From: Pseudoneurospora amorphoporcata
Lineage: Eukaryota > Ascomycota > Sordariomycetes > Sordariales > Sordariaceae
Assembly (NCBI GenBank): GCA_033297205.1
Contig: MU859108.1
Location: forward strand, 124,001 to 188,000
DNA: 64,000 nt
Reading direction: 5' to 3'
This document shows positions 48,322 through 60,412 of the stretch, piece by piece. The notes beneath the pieces were generated by a model. That model was not told where the DNA came from, did no database searches, and was given only the letters and a program-made list of their open reading frames with translations. The position numbers were made by a program, and so were the translations under genes. Each line of letters opens with the position of its first letter. Position 1 is the stretch's first letter.

Positions 48322-50189
48322 TTATTTCTTTTTACCACCGAATCCGCCCTCGAACCCGGGTCTGCTCTTGCCCTTGGAAGCACCCTTGCCTCCGCCCTTA
48401 CCGCCCTTGGGGGCGCCCTTACCACTCTTGACCTTGATGCCCATCTTGCGAGCCTTCCTCTCATCCTGCTTCTTCTGGATGTTATCCTCGCGCTTCTTCG
48501 ACCTGTCGTACTGGGCCTTGGCGACGCCCTCCTTGCGCTCTCTCCACTCGTTGGCGCTCTTGCTCTTGGCCTTCTCCTTGCGCTTAACAGCCTTCTTGAG
48601 GAGGTGCTCGTCGTCGTGAACCTTCTCGCCCTCGGCACGCTTGCGGGCAGCGAGCCACGTCTCCTTCTCAAGAATTTCCTTGCGCTTATCTTCAGGCAGG
48701 GTCTCGAGGCGCTTCTTCTGGGCCTCAAGCTTGGCAAGCTTGGACTTGGGGTCCAGAGGGCCCTTCTTCTTGGCTCCGTCGGACTTGACGAAGGCGGCGT
48801 CACGGGAAAGCTGAACACCATCGGAGAAGCCGAGACGGCTGAAAGCAAAGTTGGTCTCAACATCGTCCTTGGGGCTGAGCATGCTTAGGGGAGAGTTGCG
48901 TGAGCTGGCAATAGCCTCTGACCGCTTACGATCCTCCTCCTCCCTCTGCTTCTGCCTCTGCTCGCGCTTGTGGGCCTTGCGCTTGGCCTCCTTCTCGCGG
49001 CGCATCTCGATAAGTTCTTGCCTGGTGCGGATCGGCTTACCCTCGTCGTCCTTCTCAACCTTGCGAGCGGCACGGAGTTGCTCAATCTTTTTGGCGAGAC
49101 GCTCGCGGAGAACGGTGGTGTCGGCGGGAAGCTTGAACTTGGGCTTATCCGATGGGGGGATGGCGGAAGAGATCGAGGTGTTGGCGCTGGCGGGCTCGGC
49201 GGAACCGGTCTTGTCGCGGCTGTCGAAAACAGAAGATTGCGCAGATTCCTGGGACTCGGGCTCGTGCTCCTTTGTTACGAGACCAGACACATCAATGGGA
49301 GCCATATCGTCGTTCTCGTCGTCCTCATCGGCTTCGGTGGAAAGCTTGACTTCTTCAGAGGTGCCGTCCTTCTTTTCCGTCTTTCCACCCTTGCCCAATT
49401 TCGCCTCAAGCTTGGCCTTCTTCTTCTCCTGCTTGGCCAGTTTGGCGAGTCGCTTGGCCTCCTTTTCCTGCGCCTTCTTGCTCAAGGGCTTCTCGGCGGG
49501 GGTTTCGTCGGCAACCTCTTCGGCGGCGGGGGCAGCCTCGTCGTCCTCCTCGGAGAGCTTCTGCTTTTTGGACACAGACTCTCCATTCTCGGCATCCTCC
49601 TTGACAATCTTCTTCTTCAGTCCTTCGAGGGGCTTCTCCTTCTCGACACCGGGGATTTCAAGGTCGATGTCGCTGTCTTCAGTGCTGCTCTCCTCTATTT
49701 CCTGCAGCTTGCGCTTGTTGCGGGCGCGCTCCTCCATGACCTCCTTGGCGTTGCGGTTGAGTTCACTGTCGGGATCGAGCTTCCCCCTCTTAGCAGCCTT
49801 CGCCTGCTCCTTGGTTTGCTTCTTCTTCTTCCATTGATCCTGTTGGCGGGGTACTTGCGATCAGTAATGTGATCCAAGGCATTTGACACCAGCACCAACG
49901 GTTGGGTCATTTGAGAATAGTGAGGTAATGGAAATAACGTACACTGTTGTCTTCGCCGTAGTACATCTTGGCTGGGATCAGCGACAGTAGACCGTCAAAG
50001 GCCTGGGCGTGAGAACGCAGGCGCTCCTGTTCGTAGTCGCAAGAGGGCATGGTCAGCGTCGGAACTATCGCCATCCCAGCTTGGCCACAACTACCAAGAC
50101 AGGCTTGAGGGACATCGGCATGGGTATCACCGTATCGGTGGTGTGCATTCCAGCGCCGGTCTGCTTACCTGCAAATCGGTATCCGCCAT
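48322..50189 (-). CDS. rrp14: Ribosome biogenesis protein RRP14 (SURF6 family)
   Basis: RRP14/SURF6 is a nucleolar protein needed for early pre-60S (and 40S) assembly. My model has exons 50189-50169, 50026-49943 and 49839-48322, giving 540 residues. The 21-nt first exon gives MADTDLQ and joins ERLRSHAQAFDGLLSLIPAK across a 142-nt intron; a 103-nt intron joins YYGEDNS to DQWKKKKQ. An ATG at 50049 inside the first intron would give a different start, but the ERLRSHAQ join fits the family better. Residues about 8-45 are the RRP14 N-terminal domain. The middle is acidic/lysine-rich. About residues 265-500 are the SURF6 domain (LRERLAKKIEQLRAARK, NFAFSRLGFSDG, NEWRERKEGVAKAQYDRSKKREDNI). The C-terminus is Gly/Lys-rich. 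Confidence 0.92.
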
Positions 50190-51311
50190 CTTTGCACACG
50201 CTTGTTTTCGCTTGTCGCTTGATTATGGGTCGCCAATAAAGAGACAGAGGCGATCTATGATAGAAATGCGAATCCGATATTTCGCTGAGAAGGGTGGTGA
50301 TGACGAGGGGCGGAATAATGGTCGAGGTATGTCGAGGTATCGAAACGAAACCCAGGTGGAAAAATTGAGATAGTGGTCGAGCGACTGCTTGTCGATGAAT
50401 TTTTGTCGCCAGTGGATTGCAGTGGAATTTTAGTGGATCATTTCCATCAGTGTGGAGCTTCCCCCAGTCCCTTGCCCCACACTTTCACTCTTGTGGTTCT
50501 GCAATTCCGTTCTGCCAAAGGCGGTGAAATTGTGCATCTTATCGATCTTATCGCAGTCACCATTCCCAGCGCCTTGCATGTATCGTCAACGCGTACCGTA
50601 ATAATTCGGGGGCTACGTTTTTAGGTCTCCTAGTAAAGTAAAACCCTAAAAATCAAATGTGGTCTGCAAGCATACTCCAACATTCATGCCCGCCAGAAAT
50701 CCTATGTAAGACGGTGATTCTGAATGTCCCCACCCTCCAACTCGCTGTCTTTATTAGGGGGGAAAGACAGGGCATTAGAAGGTTCGAATTTACAGTGTCC
50801 GGGGCTCTCTGGCTGTCTCCTCCACTATCTTTTGCGGGCATAAAAAGCACATATTCGAGCAGTATGCTTACAGATTCTGCTTGATTTGGCAGAACCCTCA
50901 AAACGCAGGTAGATTGCATAGTGAAATCCGATGGTGTATGTCTCACAAAGAAGCCTTGACTGGCGCGATAGTATCCCTTCATTATGTTACCATAATTTGC
51001 TTGATTCCTACGAACTTGGGTGATTTAACTACTTTGTTGACAAGGACCATGTACAAAATGGCCCATCAATGATACCGCATAACAAGGGATAGAAGTTCTC
51101 CCGATATACCCTAGCCTGCTCTTCCCATGATCCCTTTTCTTTCCTCATGAAATACCCTAATCCATCATCTTTTCTGTGTTTCCTACAGCAAGCCATAATC
51201 CCGTCCGAACTGATCCATATTCCAGGCGGGTTTCTTCCCTACTGGTACGCCCAACGCTATGCACACATATCTGGCTTCTCCTTATATACACCCGAAAGCA
51301 CGATTGAGGGC
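50190..51311. other. 1.1-kb region: RRP14 promoter and EXO1 3' flank
   Basis: The region lies between the RRP14 start and the EXO1 stop. It includes a short direct repeat GTCGAGGTAT (about 50322-50341). No ORF here looks coding, and no RNA gene is seen. Confidence 0.55.
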
Positions 51312-53648
51312 TCACGAATATAGGAACTGCGACAAATTGAGTCGCGGACGAGTGGCTGTTGTGCCCAACTCGGTTTCTCCATCACTCTCCGGAATGATCT
51401 GATCCTCGCTGCCCTGAAGCGGCATGTTCAGGGCTCTAACTTCAGCAAAGTCGACCAACGGCAATGGAATGACGGAGGGATCCACCTGGGGGAAGCCGAG
51501 AGATTCTCTGGGCTTGTTTGGTTTACGTGCGCGGACGCTGCTAGGAGGCGTAGCGCGGGGCGTGACTTGCTTCATAGCCCGGACTCCCATGCGTTGCAAG
51601 GGAGTCAACATGGGACTGCTCGGATTCAACGATGATCTACGCACCGCAGCAGGTCTGTCTTGGGTTAAAGAAGGAGTGGGTAGACCGTTGACAATGCGAG
51701 CGCCGGCTTTACCTGGTTGGTACGAGAATTGCCGGAGCCGAGGGCCCAGCGGGGTCTGGGTCTTCACATTCTTGGCGACGGCCTCTTGCGGTGACGAGCC
51801 AGGGACTTCCACTTCGTCTGTGGGATCGCTAGTGGCATCAAGAATGGCAACTGGCATCACAGGGAGAGTTGGCGCCTCCACCTCTTCGTGCTCCTTCTCC
51901 CGAGACATCGATTCAGAGGACGGTGACTCTTGAACAAACTGAACCTTTCCGCTCCGACGACGAGCCTTTGATGAACCCCACACAGCATCCGGGACGCTCC
52001 GGAAAGCTTCCTCGATAGAATCATCCGACATGATGAAAGACTCTGACTTCCTAGCTGCCGTCTTCTTCGCCTTGCTTTGAGGGAAGAACTTACTTTTCTC
52101 GGGGGTAGCAGTGACGGCATCTTCCGACACTGCGTCTTCACACAGTCGCGCTTTCTTTGGCGGTCTTGTGGAGATCGCAGGGTCAGTGTCCGTGAATATC
52201 TCGAATCCTGCTCCGGTTGTCTGTCGTCGGGATGTCACACTGGTGGTGTCATCAAATGATGCCAGAAGTTTCGAGATAGGCTCGCTCTTGCGTCGGTTGT
52301 TTTGAGCTACGTAGCGGCGAGAAGGAGTTGTCGATGTTCCCACATCCTCCACATACGGCCTCGGCAAAGGAAATACGATAGGGCGAGGTTCGGTGGTCGC
52401 CTCTTGTTCACCATTGTCAGGCTCGACGTTAAAACAGTTGGGGTCCATCTCTCCGAGCGGAATCCGGCGGTCCTTGAAATACTGGTCGATAGGCTTCCCC
52501 ATTTTCTTGCCTTGGCCGTAAGCAGAAGCGAAGACTTGGCTGATCCTTCTCTTGCTGGGGGAGGTTGCTGTGACAACGATCCGCTCCTTGGTGATCGGGT
52601 TAACATCACCAGCAGCGATGGCGCGAGCTAACTTGGCATCGATGGGTGCGCCGATGTAAGGCATATCGTCCACATTGATAGACTCGTCGGGTTCTGTCAT
52701 GCACACCACCGCTTGCTTGATTGGGCAAAACACGCGTTGGTAGATGAAAGCCAGTTCGGCCTGCTTGAACTGTTCGAGATAATTGTCGGGGACTCGAATT
52801 TCGCCGTCGAACTGCAGCTTTTTGACGATACGCTCAGGCGTCTTGAGCTTTCGAATCATGCGGTGTGCCGTTTTGAGACCCATCCTGGGAAGGCCTTTGA
52901 GGTAGTCGCAGCCGCTGAAGATGGCCATATGGCGGAACTCGGCATCGGTCCATCCCGTCAAAGAGATCTCTCGAACAGCACAAAACTGGCTGCGGTTGAT
53001 TTCGATACAATGTCCGTACTGGTCCATCTTGGTTAGGAGGCGCTTAGCTCCAAAAACCAACAAGTCGGAATCCTCCGAGACAATACCACTGATGATGCCC
53101 TGGCGTTCGAGGTAGATCAGCTGTGCATCTGCTTCGTACGGCGCGACGAGATATGGAACATTGGCCTTCTTCAGCTCGTCTATCAGATGGCGGGCCATTT
53201 CTGGTGTGACGTCGATGGCCTTTTGGAGTTCGACGTGGGCTTGTGACGGCTTGCCGGCCTTGAGGAGTTCTAGGCCCGTTTTCCTGCTTGCCTCTCGTCT
53301 GTCCTCGCGACACTGTTCCGTCTTGGCCTTGCTGGGCAGATAGTCGCCGTCAAAGACAACATAGGGAGTCACGCCAAAGTGCTTGAACATCTTGACGCGG
53401 TGCATCGCATAGTCGACATATCTTTTTCAGGTGTTACAAATCAGTATTGGGTCCAGACAGTGTATGATAGCCTGGATTGGAACCTACTTGCGGGTCGGCT
53501 TGCCTTGAGCCAAGTCAATGGCGCAAGCGATGGCACCTCGATGAAGCCATCCGTAACCGTCGATGCCCAGAGTTTCACCCGCGTACTTCCTGAGTTCGGC
53601 AGGGCGATGGATGGATTTCAGCAGGGGGAGAAGACCCTGGATACCCAT
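51312..53648 (-). CDS. exo1: Exonuclease 1 (EXO1), FEN1/XPG family
   Basis: EXO1 is a 5'-3' exonuclease and flap endonuclease in mismatch repair, double-strand-break end resection and meiotic recombination. My model has exons 53648-53488 and 53421-51312, giving 756 residues; the 66-nt intron (GTAGGT..AAG) joins GKPTRK to YVDYAMHRVKMFKHFG. The start MGIQGLLPLLKSI is the invariant family N-terminus. XPG-N includes IDGYGWLHRG and YVVFDGDYLPSK with its catalytic aspartates. XPG-I is at about residues 138-220 (YEADAQLIYLERQGI, SEDSDLLVFG). The helix-two-turn-helix follows (FSGCDYLKGLPRMGLKTA, about 222-240). The C-terminal 380 residues are disordered and Ser/Pro-rich, where mismatch-repair partners bind in the family. 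The N-terminal catalytic residues are intact. Confidence 0.95.
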
Positions 53649-55110
53649 CTTTGCTGCGGTGACGGAAACGCGTCACAGACGCCTCGACAAGCGCGGCAGG
53701 TTGCAACAACCGACAAGTTGAACGAAGGCTCACGCAACTGACGAGGCCATGAAGTATTCCTCCCGGTCCAGTGGCGGCAATTGCGGTGAGATATCGAGTG
53801 CTGGGTGGTTTGGGTAAATATGTAAGGGTTGGCGTAGTCCCTGCAGTCGAGGACGCGTGTATAAATCCGTACTGTGGTAGGATGCTGTGCGTTAATGCGA
53901 GTTGCAAACGAGGTGCCAACCCACTGTTTTGTTGATGTTTTTGTTTTGTTTTGATGAGTGATGGACGAGAGCACTTGAACGAACGATGGCGCAGATCCGA
54001 TAAGGTATTGCTGAATGGTTGACTGAGTGTCCTGCAATCCTGACCAGACCACTGGAGGACTGGAGGGGAGTGTGGAGGACGGAAATGCAACGACCTCGAA
54101 TTTGAAGCGAGGGAGGAAGGTGAGCTCGAGTTGGCTGCTGCGCACGGAAAAGGCAACCTCAAGGTGAATTGCAATGGGATTGTGAATCTGGGCGGGGACG
54201 ACCTGACAACTGACAAGGGCTGCTGCGGTCCCGTCTGGATACCTACTTTTAGGCGATGGGGCTGGTGAAGGGCAGGCAAAATTTGGTGAGTGGCAGGCAC
54301 CTCACTGCACGCAGTCCCCAAAGGTTCCAGTTTGCAAGAATGGAAAATGGAGCCGGTCCACGCCTTCCCACCCGACGTAAAATCGCCTGGGGTGGCAGAT
54401 TTTCCATTTCCAGAAAATGGAAAGCGCGTACCGCGTCGTTGCCCCCGCGACCAAACTGCCAGGCGACATGCCTGTCAATCGCTGATCCATCTAATCCATT
54501 GCGGGGGACATTTCTACACTGCAGGTGGCTCTGTTTGTGTACCTCCATACTTTGACTACGTACGAACGATGATTTCATCCCATGTGGTTTTCAACAATCT
54601 GACTGCTTGTGAATGCCCATGATTTGGTTCCCGTCTACAATACTACAAGTCTTCATTACAATATCTCAGTCTGCTTCAAGCACATTGACTAGCCACCCTA
54701 CTCAAAGCGGGTTATGTTGTAGAGGTAGGTACTGTCTACCTCTAGGGCTACCTCTATGTATTTGGTGATGGCAGCACTTACCTGTAGTTACACTAACAGC
54801 TCGAGGACAAAGCTCCCCGCCAAGGCATTGAATTCTCCAATCGTACCCCACCCTAGCTGCAACCACTTAACGGTTGACAGCGTCCAAGGTTACCTACCTT
54901 GGTGTTGACCTGTAAACCTTATCGGTAGGCCGAGGACCCCTCCACCGTGCCCAGTGCTGGCCGCTTATCGAAAAATTCCATCCCAACCGCCCAAGAGCAA
55001 GTCCCGCCCGTGCAGTTCACCTGCTGCCGATATACGTACCCTCCTTTCATCAACACCAGAATAACCATCATCCTCCTCTTTCCGACAATCATCGACCCAT
55101 CTCCTTCATC
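53649..55110. other. Divergent promoter region between EXO1 and TMA16
   Basis: The 1.5-kb interval holds two 5' ends. ORFs up to 248 codons (53575-54321, minus) overlap the EXO1 first exon in other frames and are not supported. It contains an inverted repeat at 54884-54902 and AGGTAGGTAC/CTACCTCT motifs at about 54721-54757. Confidence 0.55.
54884..54902. repeat. Short inverted repeat upstream of TMA16
   Basis: Arms CCAAGGT and ACCTTGG are separated by five bases. It could be a protein-binding palindrome or a weak hairpin. It lies 209 bases before the TMA16 ATG. Confidence 0.7.
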
Positions 55111-55771
55111 ATGCCCAAGACTCTCGAAAAGGCACGCAAGGCCATTGCAAAGAAGAGAGGCGGTGCCATTGAAGCCCTCCACGCCAAGAGTCGTGATTCC
55201 CGCCGTCTTCACAAGGCCCAGGTCCGCGATGATCGTCTCGAGAAGATGTCCGAGGCCAGGCGCAAGAGGGACCAGCCTTTGATCACCCGTATTGCTTTTT
55301 TCCAAGAGGCTACTCGTGAAAATGAGAACAAACCGCTTGAGCTCCCTGCCATCCAGAAGAAGATTGCCGAGTGAGTGATGGCTGTGACCGTGCCAGTACT
55401 ACTAGCAGGACCATCTCTAACCATTCGCCCAGATTCTGCCATCAGCATGATGAGGAGTACCACGAGATGAAGAAGGCTCGTCGTCAGGGCAGGGCGCCCA
55501 GCACCAAGGAGGATCTTTTGAGGATGAAGATGGAGGCCCTTCACAAGGAGGAGCGTGATGGTTTCTGTCAGTCGTCTTCTCTTCTCTTCTCTACAAGAAA
55601 TGGCCTGTCACTGACCATTTCACAGACCTTCCCGACCTTACCAATGAAAAGACCGCTGCGATGTTGGATCGGTGGGATGGCAACTGGGCCTTTCTCACCA
55701 ACCTCACGTGGATCAAGATCCAGGCCTCAGGAAGATCCGCGCCTGCCAGCTTCCCTCCTCAGACTAACTGA
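55111..55771 (+). CDS. tma16: Translation machinery-associated protein 16 (TMA16)
   Basis: TMA16 associates with nuclear pre-60S ribosomal particles. My model has exons 55111-55370, 55433-55566 and 55626-55771, giving 179 residues with 62- and 59-nt introns (GTGAGT..CAG, GTCAGT..CAG). Joins read QKKIAE/FCHQHDEEYHEM and ERDGF/YLPDLTNEKTA. Family features are the start MPKTLEKARKAIAKKRGG, the basic helix HAKSRDSRRLHKAQVRDDRL, the RRQGRAPSTKED turn and the YLPDLT..LDRWDGNW..LTWIKI C-terminal motif. The last 15 residues are Ser/Pro-rich and variable. Its length is normal for the family. Confidence 0.93.
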
Positions 55772-58700
55772 GAGCACATCGCCCTTTCTTTTTCCGACAC
55801 AACCAAGGAGATACCCAGAATGAGCGAGGCAGCTGGACCTCAACCAACATAATGATACCCTTTCCAGCCCTCTAGCCCCAGTCCCAGTCCTAGGTTGTCT
55901 CAGTACACCCGTTCAACATTGACCGGCTGCTGCTCCCGTTTTCCGCTTCGCTCTTCATCTTGATAGGATGCCGTGCGTCATGTTGTAAAATCAGACAGCA
56001 TTGCACCTTTTTCCAAACCGCCAACCTGCAGCCTCAAGTTCTTACCGTCCGCCAACGATGTCGAAAGATGGGCAAGACAGAGATTTATCCATCCTCAACG
56101 AGCCTCATCAATCAACCTGTCACAAGCCACTTTATTCCTTCTACTTACCCTATCCGCAGTCCGTACCTTGCTTGCTTACGACACCGTGAGGAAAAGTGGC
56201 TGCTGCCGTGACCCTTCGGTTCCATTATCGCTGTGCATATAAACTGCAGTTTCACCTTCTCCAAGCACCAGGCACCAGGCACCAAACGGCTCTCGGGCCC
56301 GAACCGATCAAAAGAGGGCTGAAAGGGAGAAGACTCAAGAAAGAGGTGGATGAGGTGGGAGCAACATATCAAGGACGCCATTTGATGCTGGGTTTAGTTA
56401 CCAACAGCCTGCCCAAGCCAGCCAGTCCACCGTCCCCGTCGCCTCGGACTGTTCGCCAGTTAGGAAATGAGAATAGTTCATGGGAATTGGATGGAAAACG
56501 ATGTTTCAGACCAGCCGACGACTGTGCCCAGGGAAGGCTTGCTTACAGGGCTGCATGTCTCCTACCGTGAGACCACGTGTAAGAGACATACCGGTAACAT
56601 GAAGAGAAAAAGTTGGAAGTGTGGAAATTAAAGAGATGCATTTCCCCTAAAACCCAATCATAAGTCCTGCATACCTACCCATTCTCCATACAATAAATGT
56701 CTTTTCTACACTCCCTCGACGGCAACGCCCGATTCGACGATTGCTTACCTCCCTCATCCCGGCACCTTTCCAATCATTTGCAAAAGTGATCGACAGCATT
56801 CCCGAGCCCCGAGTGTTCTAGTGCTTCTTCGTTCGGCGCCTTCTCTTCGGGAGAAGCTGCCAGTTGATGCTGTACAACCTACGTCCTCGTGGGCATAACG
56901 CACACCGGCGAGACGCTAAGCTAGACCCTACCTTTGCCCACTCTGACTGTCTCCGCTTACCACACGGGATGAGGAATGAGGGGGCTCATCGGTATGAATC
57001 TGACAAGCAGGTAGCCGTGGGCGGTTTGGTAATATCTTGGCTGAACGGCTCCCCGTGGCTGCCCCCCGGCTTTACCGGTATTCCACATGTACTGCACGTT
57101 GCCATGGACCGGGTTCGGGGGCAGTCTCACCGGAGTTCGGAGAGCCCTGGCTGGGGTTCTCCTTGGGAATCTTGGACTCGGCGGCTTGGTTGTTGTGCTT
57201 CCCGTTAGGGTGTGCAATGTGATGGGGCGAGGGGGGGGGATAGGATTTGGTTTCTGGCTGTGATTTCAGGTTTACTTCCAAGGTCGGAGGAATTAGGGTC
57301 TCTTCTCTGTTCTTGTGTTAATCCATCAGCAAGTATTCTTTACCATCGTTTATGCGTTCCCCGTGCTAACAGGTTCGTCCCCCCATCTATCCATCAATAT
57401 TATGTTCTGTTACCACTACCCGACGACCTGTCTGTCGTTGATATTTCCCCTCATCTTGTATACCCCTTTCCTTTCTATCTATAGGGAATCGTACAACCTA
57501 ACACAACTCTTTTCCCTACTGATCCACATTGCTCAATCAACCTAGCTATTGGTGTGCCTTGGAGGTTCGGGTTAGCTGCTTTGTGTCCATTAGGGTTCGT
57601 GCTTCCATTCTTTCCTTTTCCTCGACCCATCCCATTGATGTCCCCGCGGCTAGCTACTTGCACATGGAGTTGGTCCAGGTATGTGAAAGATCGAACCAAT
57701 CGATAGAATTGCCGTGAATGAACTAAATGAGGAGAGAAGGAGGGGCAGAAGAGCTCTGGATGAATGAAAGTACCAGGCCTACAATCCTGCAACCCGCTCC
57801 CAAAACAGATGGCGGTTTTGTATAAGTTGGGATATTTGAGACTTTCTCGACGAGAGGCTACTTACCATGGCTATGTCATGTCATGGCAATTCTCTTTCCC
57901 CGGCTGTCCTGTGTGACCCGAACATCTCTTGCTAGCGCGACTGGATCAGAGACTTGGGCACAACGCAACGCAATGACACATTTTACATAACATACTGGAA
58001 CTTGGGGAGTAGGGTAGCTTTTTGTTCGGAGAAGCTCGAGGCTTTCTGCATGAGACAGACATGTGCGGTGGAAACTGCTACGAAATAGCCGGGCACTCAG
58101 ATTTGATAGGGTGACGAGTGTTCGTTTGGTTGCTTTTACCTCTTCTCGACAGCAGAAAGAAGCAACAGAACGGATGGCAATCTGCTTCATCTCTGACCGG
58201 TAAGGACTTAATTGGCAAGGGAAGAGTGGGTTGATGCTTTCGAGGGTTTTCTGTACCAGTAAAACGTCCATGGCCATGCCAGCGGTGGGGTTCTTCCAAG
58301 CTGAGGGTTACACAAGACTTAAGAGGGTCTTGTTCTATCCATTAACAGCCAATGTTAAACGCTCACGATGGTTGCTCAATCCAGACCCTAACAGACCCTT
58401 TCCCGTCTCGCCCGTCTACGCCATACAGCCACTTGCGATGCCACATGCTGACATCCATCCCCCTTCCCAAAAGCTTCGTCGTGCGATTGGAGTAACAAGT
58501 CAACATGTCTACCAATCGTGAAACAACACTATGTGTATGGCGTGCCGGAGCTGCTGCACTGCTACCTTGCCTACTCCCCCCCAATGGCCAACTACACAAC
58601 CACGACATGACGGACAACATGCGCGAGACAGAGACACACACGGGAATGGAACCCTGGACTGGACTGACGTCGAGTCCATCGAGTGCTCCAAGTTGGAAGT

Positions 58701-59355
58701 AACCGACAACCGACAAAACTGACAAGCAAACCCCAGACAGCTTCTCAAAATGATAAGTAGTACGTCAGTCCCCTATTCCTTTGGTAGAATAGGAACCAAA
58801 CCTCCATGGGCCACCCTTGAGTGTGAAACAGGCTAAATCGTTCTTTTAATCTTCCTTTCGATCTTCCATGCATATTTGGTTTGGTTGAGGATTCCCCATC
58901 ACCGAGAGGCACTCGCCTTAAGCATACTTGTTGCACCGGAGAGAATTAGACGCTGGTTTTGTCTCAGCCAGTTGTGCTTTTCAAGGATCGGTTATACCGA
59001 ACGAGGGCGGTTTGGGCCGGTATATGTATATATGCGCCGGTGATTGTTCGAAAACCGCCGTTACTATTTGGAGACGTCAGCGAATATTGAAACGAAGACT
59101 TTGAAAAGTAAGGAAGAAACATTCCACTTGGGACTGTCAAGGTTGAGCTACAGCTTTTGTTGCCAAACATTTTTCCAAACAATATCAACGTGGGTACTAG
59201 CTCTTCCCCAACAACCATACCTACCTCCCAATCATCCATCTAACTGCTTGCCTTTCTCAGTTTCTACAAACCTCTTGTGAACCACCAACTCGGTTGACTT
59301 CTCCAGGACACACACCACCACAAAGATCCCCCAGACTCGAGACCAAAGCCCAAAA
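55772..59355. other. 3.6-kb intergenic region with no supportable gene
   Basis: The interval runs from the TMA16 stop to a small Cys-rich gene. ORFs are at most 133 codons (57876-58277, minus) and overlap others on both strands. A CACCAGG-type repeat occurs at about 56266-56282. TATA-like runs near 59021-59033 could belong to the promoter of the next gene. I see no RNA gene or transposon. Confidence 0.5.
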
Positions 59356-59904
59356 ATGTGCACCTACAAAACCCACATCCGCGTCTGTCGCCGGTGCAGC
59401 AGCGAGGACACAGTCCTCATCTCGGAACAACTCTGTTCCATGGCCAAGAACAGCGGCAGTGGCATCTTTGGCTCTTGTCTCTCTGGTGTCTCCAGTCAAC
59501 GGGATCAGACGGGGTACAAGTGCTGGCAATGCCAGGAGAAAACAACAACACCCCCGGCATCCCGGTCTCGAAGTGGCAGTAGCGGCAGTGGTAGTGGCAC
59601 AGTCGGGGGAGGGGGAAGGAGAAGAGGGAGCAGTGTTAGCGTACCCATTGGAGTACAACCACCGGCGGTGCCTGTTGTGAATAACTCGGTATATGGTGGG
59701 GGATATAACTACCACTATGGGAGGGGGCAACATCAACATCAGCAGGAACAGCAGAGACGGGTTTCAGTGTCAGGACAGGGACAAGGACAAGCAAGGGAAT
59801 ATATGCCAGTGCCGCCGGTACCATTATCGGGATCTGAGCAGGATCTGGATAGGAGATTGAGGAGAATGGGGAAGATGAAGGCTGATTTGAGGAACTGGGT
59901 ATGA
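59356..59904 (+). CDS. Small CxxC-containing low-complexity protein, unknown
   Basis: I do not recognise this gene. It is a single exon of 182 residues starting at the ATG in an AAAATG context. The N-terminal 60 residues have cysteines arranged as CRRC (about 11-14), two single cysteines (about 27 and 41) and CWQC (about 56-59), which suggests a small zinc-binding fold. The remainder is Ser/Gly, Gln and Tyr-rich, then a basic helix with a DLDRRLRRMGKMKADLRNW ending. Comparable orphan proteins with paired CxxC motifs are common in filamentous fungi, but I cannot name a function. The frame is clean, and the end of the protein looks structured, which supports a real gene. Confidence 0.6.
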   Translation: MCTYKTHIRVCRRCSSEDTVLISEQLCSMAKNSGSGIFGSCLSGVSSQRDQTGYKCWQCQEKTTTPPASRSRSGSSGSGSGTVGGGGRRRGSSVSVPIGVQPPAVPVVNNSVYGGGYNYHYGRGQHQHQQEQQRRVSVSGQGQGQAREYMPVPPVPLSGSEQDLDRRLRRMGKMKADLRNWV

Positions 59905-60412
59905 TCATCTAGATGAGATTCTCTTGTGTTGTGTGTACTATTCTCTTGCTGGCATTGGCTATCACTGGAAGCAATCCAGATGCTGAGAGAGCGCGGGGTC
60001 TGGACCCTGAAAATGCTGGACGCTTTAGGTACCTACAGGTAGAACAGCTGAACAGCTACTGTAGAGGTTACAAGTGTGTTAAGGACAGTACGAAAAAGTT
60101 TTAGTGGGTCCAAAGCGTCATTGTGGGGGAGCTTGAGGTTCCGCCAAGAAGTGAAGAGCTTATCGGTTCACGCTACCTATCCATGCGTGGTCTGTGCTCG
60201 GAATTTTCTTCGCCAGCGACTGGGGACCAGCTGCTCTCTGGAGCTCCGACCGGGTCCCATTCCATTGCGGCCAGCCCATCGTGGATTGTCATCGAATTTC
60301 TACAACCCCCCAGCTTCCGTCCTCGACAACAAGGAACTCTTCTTTCCCCCAACGCGCAACAACACGATCAGATACAATCAGTCAACAAACAACCCCCATC
60401 AAATTCGTCAAG
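59905..60412. other. Intergenic region, MAM33 promoter and leader
   Basis: The 508-base stretch includes a palindrome TAGGTACCTA at 60026-60035 and the MAM33 leader. The plus-strand frame is open upstream of the MAM33 start, but the ATG pair at 60413 and 60416 is the first to give a mitochondrial presequence. Confidence 0.55.

Noticed and set aside
48851..49872. Plus-strand ORFs of 328 and 300 codons
   Set aside because: Antisense shadows of the RRP14 coding exon; composition is Ser/Leu/Gly runs mirroring its Lys/Glu codons.
50026..50049. ATG at 50049 as the RRP14 start (MPSCDYEQERLRS...)
   Set aside because: The upstream exon MADTDLQ joined at the CAG acceptor gives the family-typical start, and the intervening codons read as intron.
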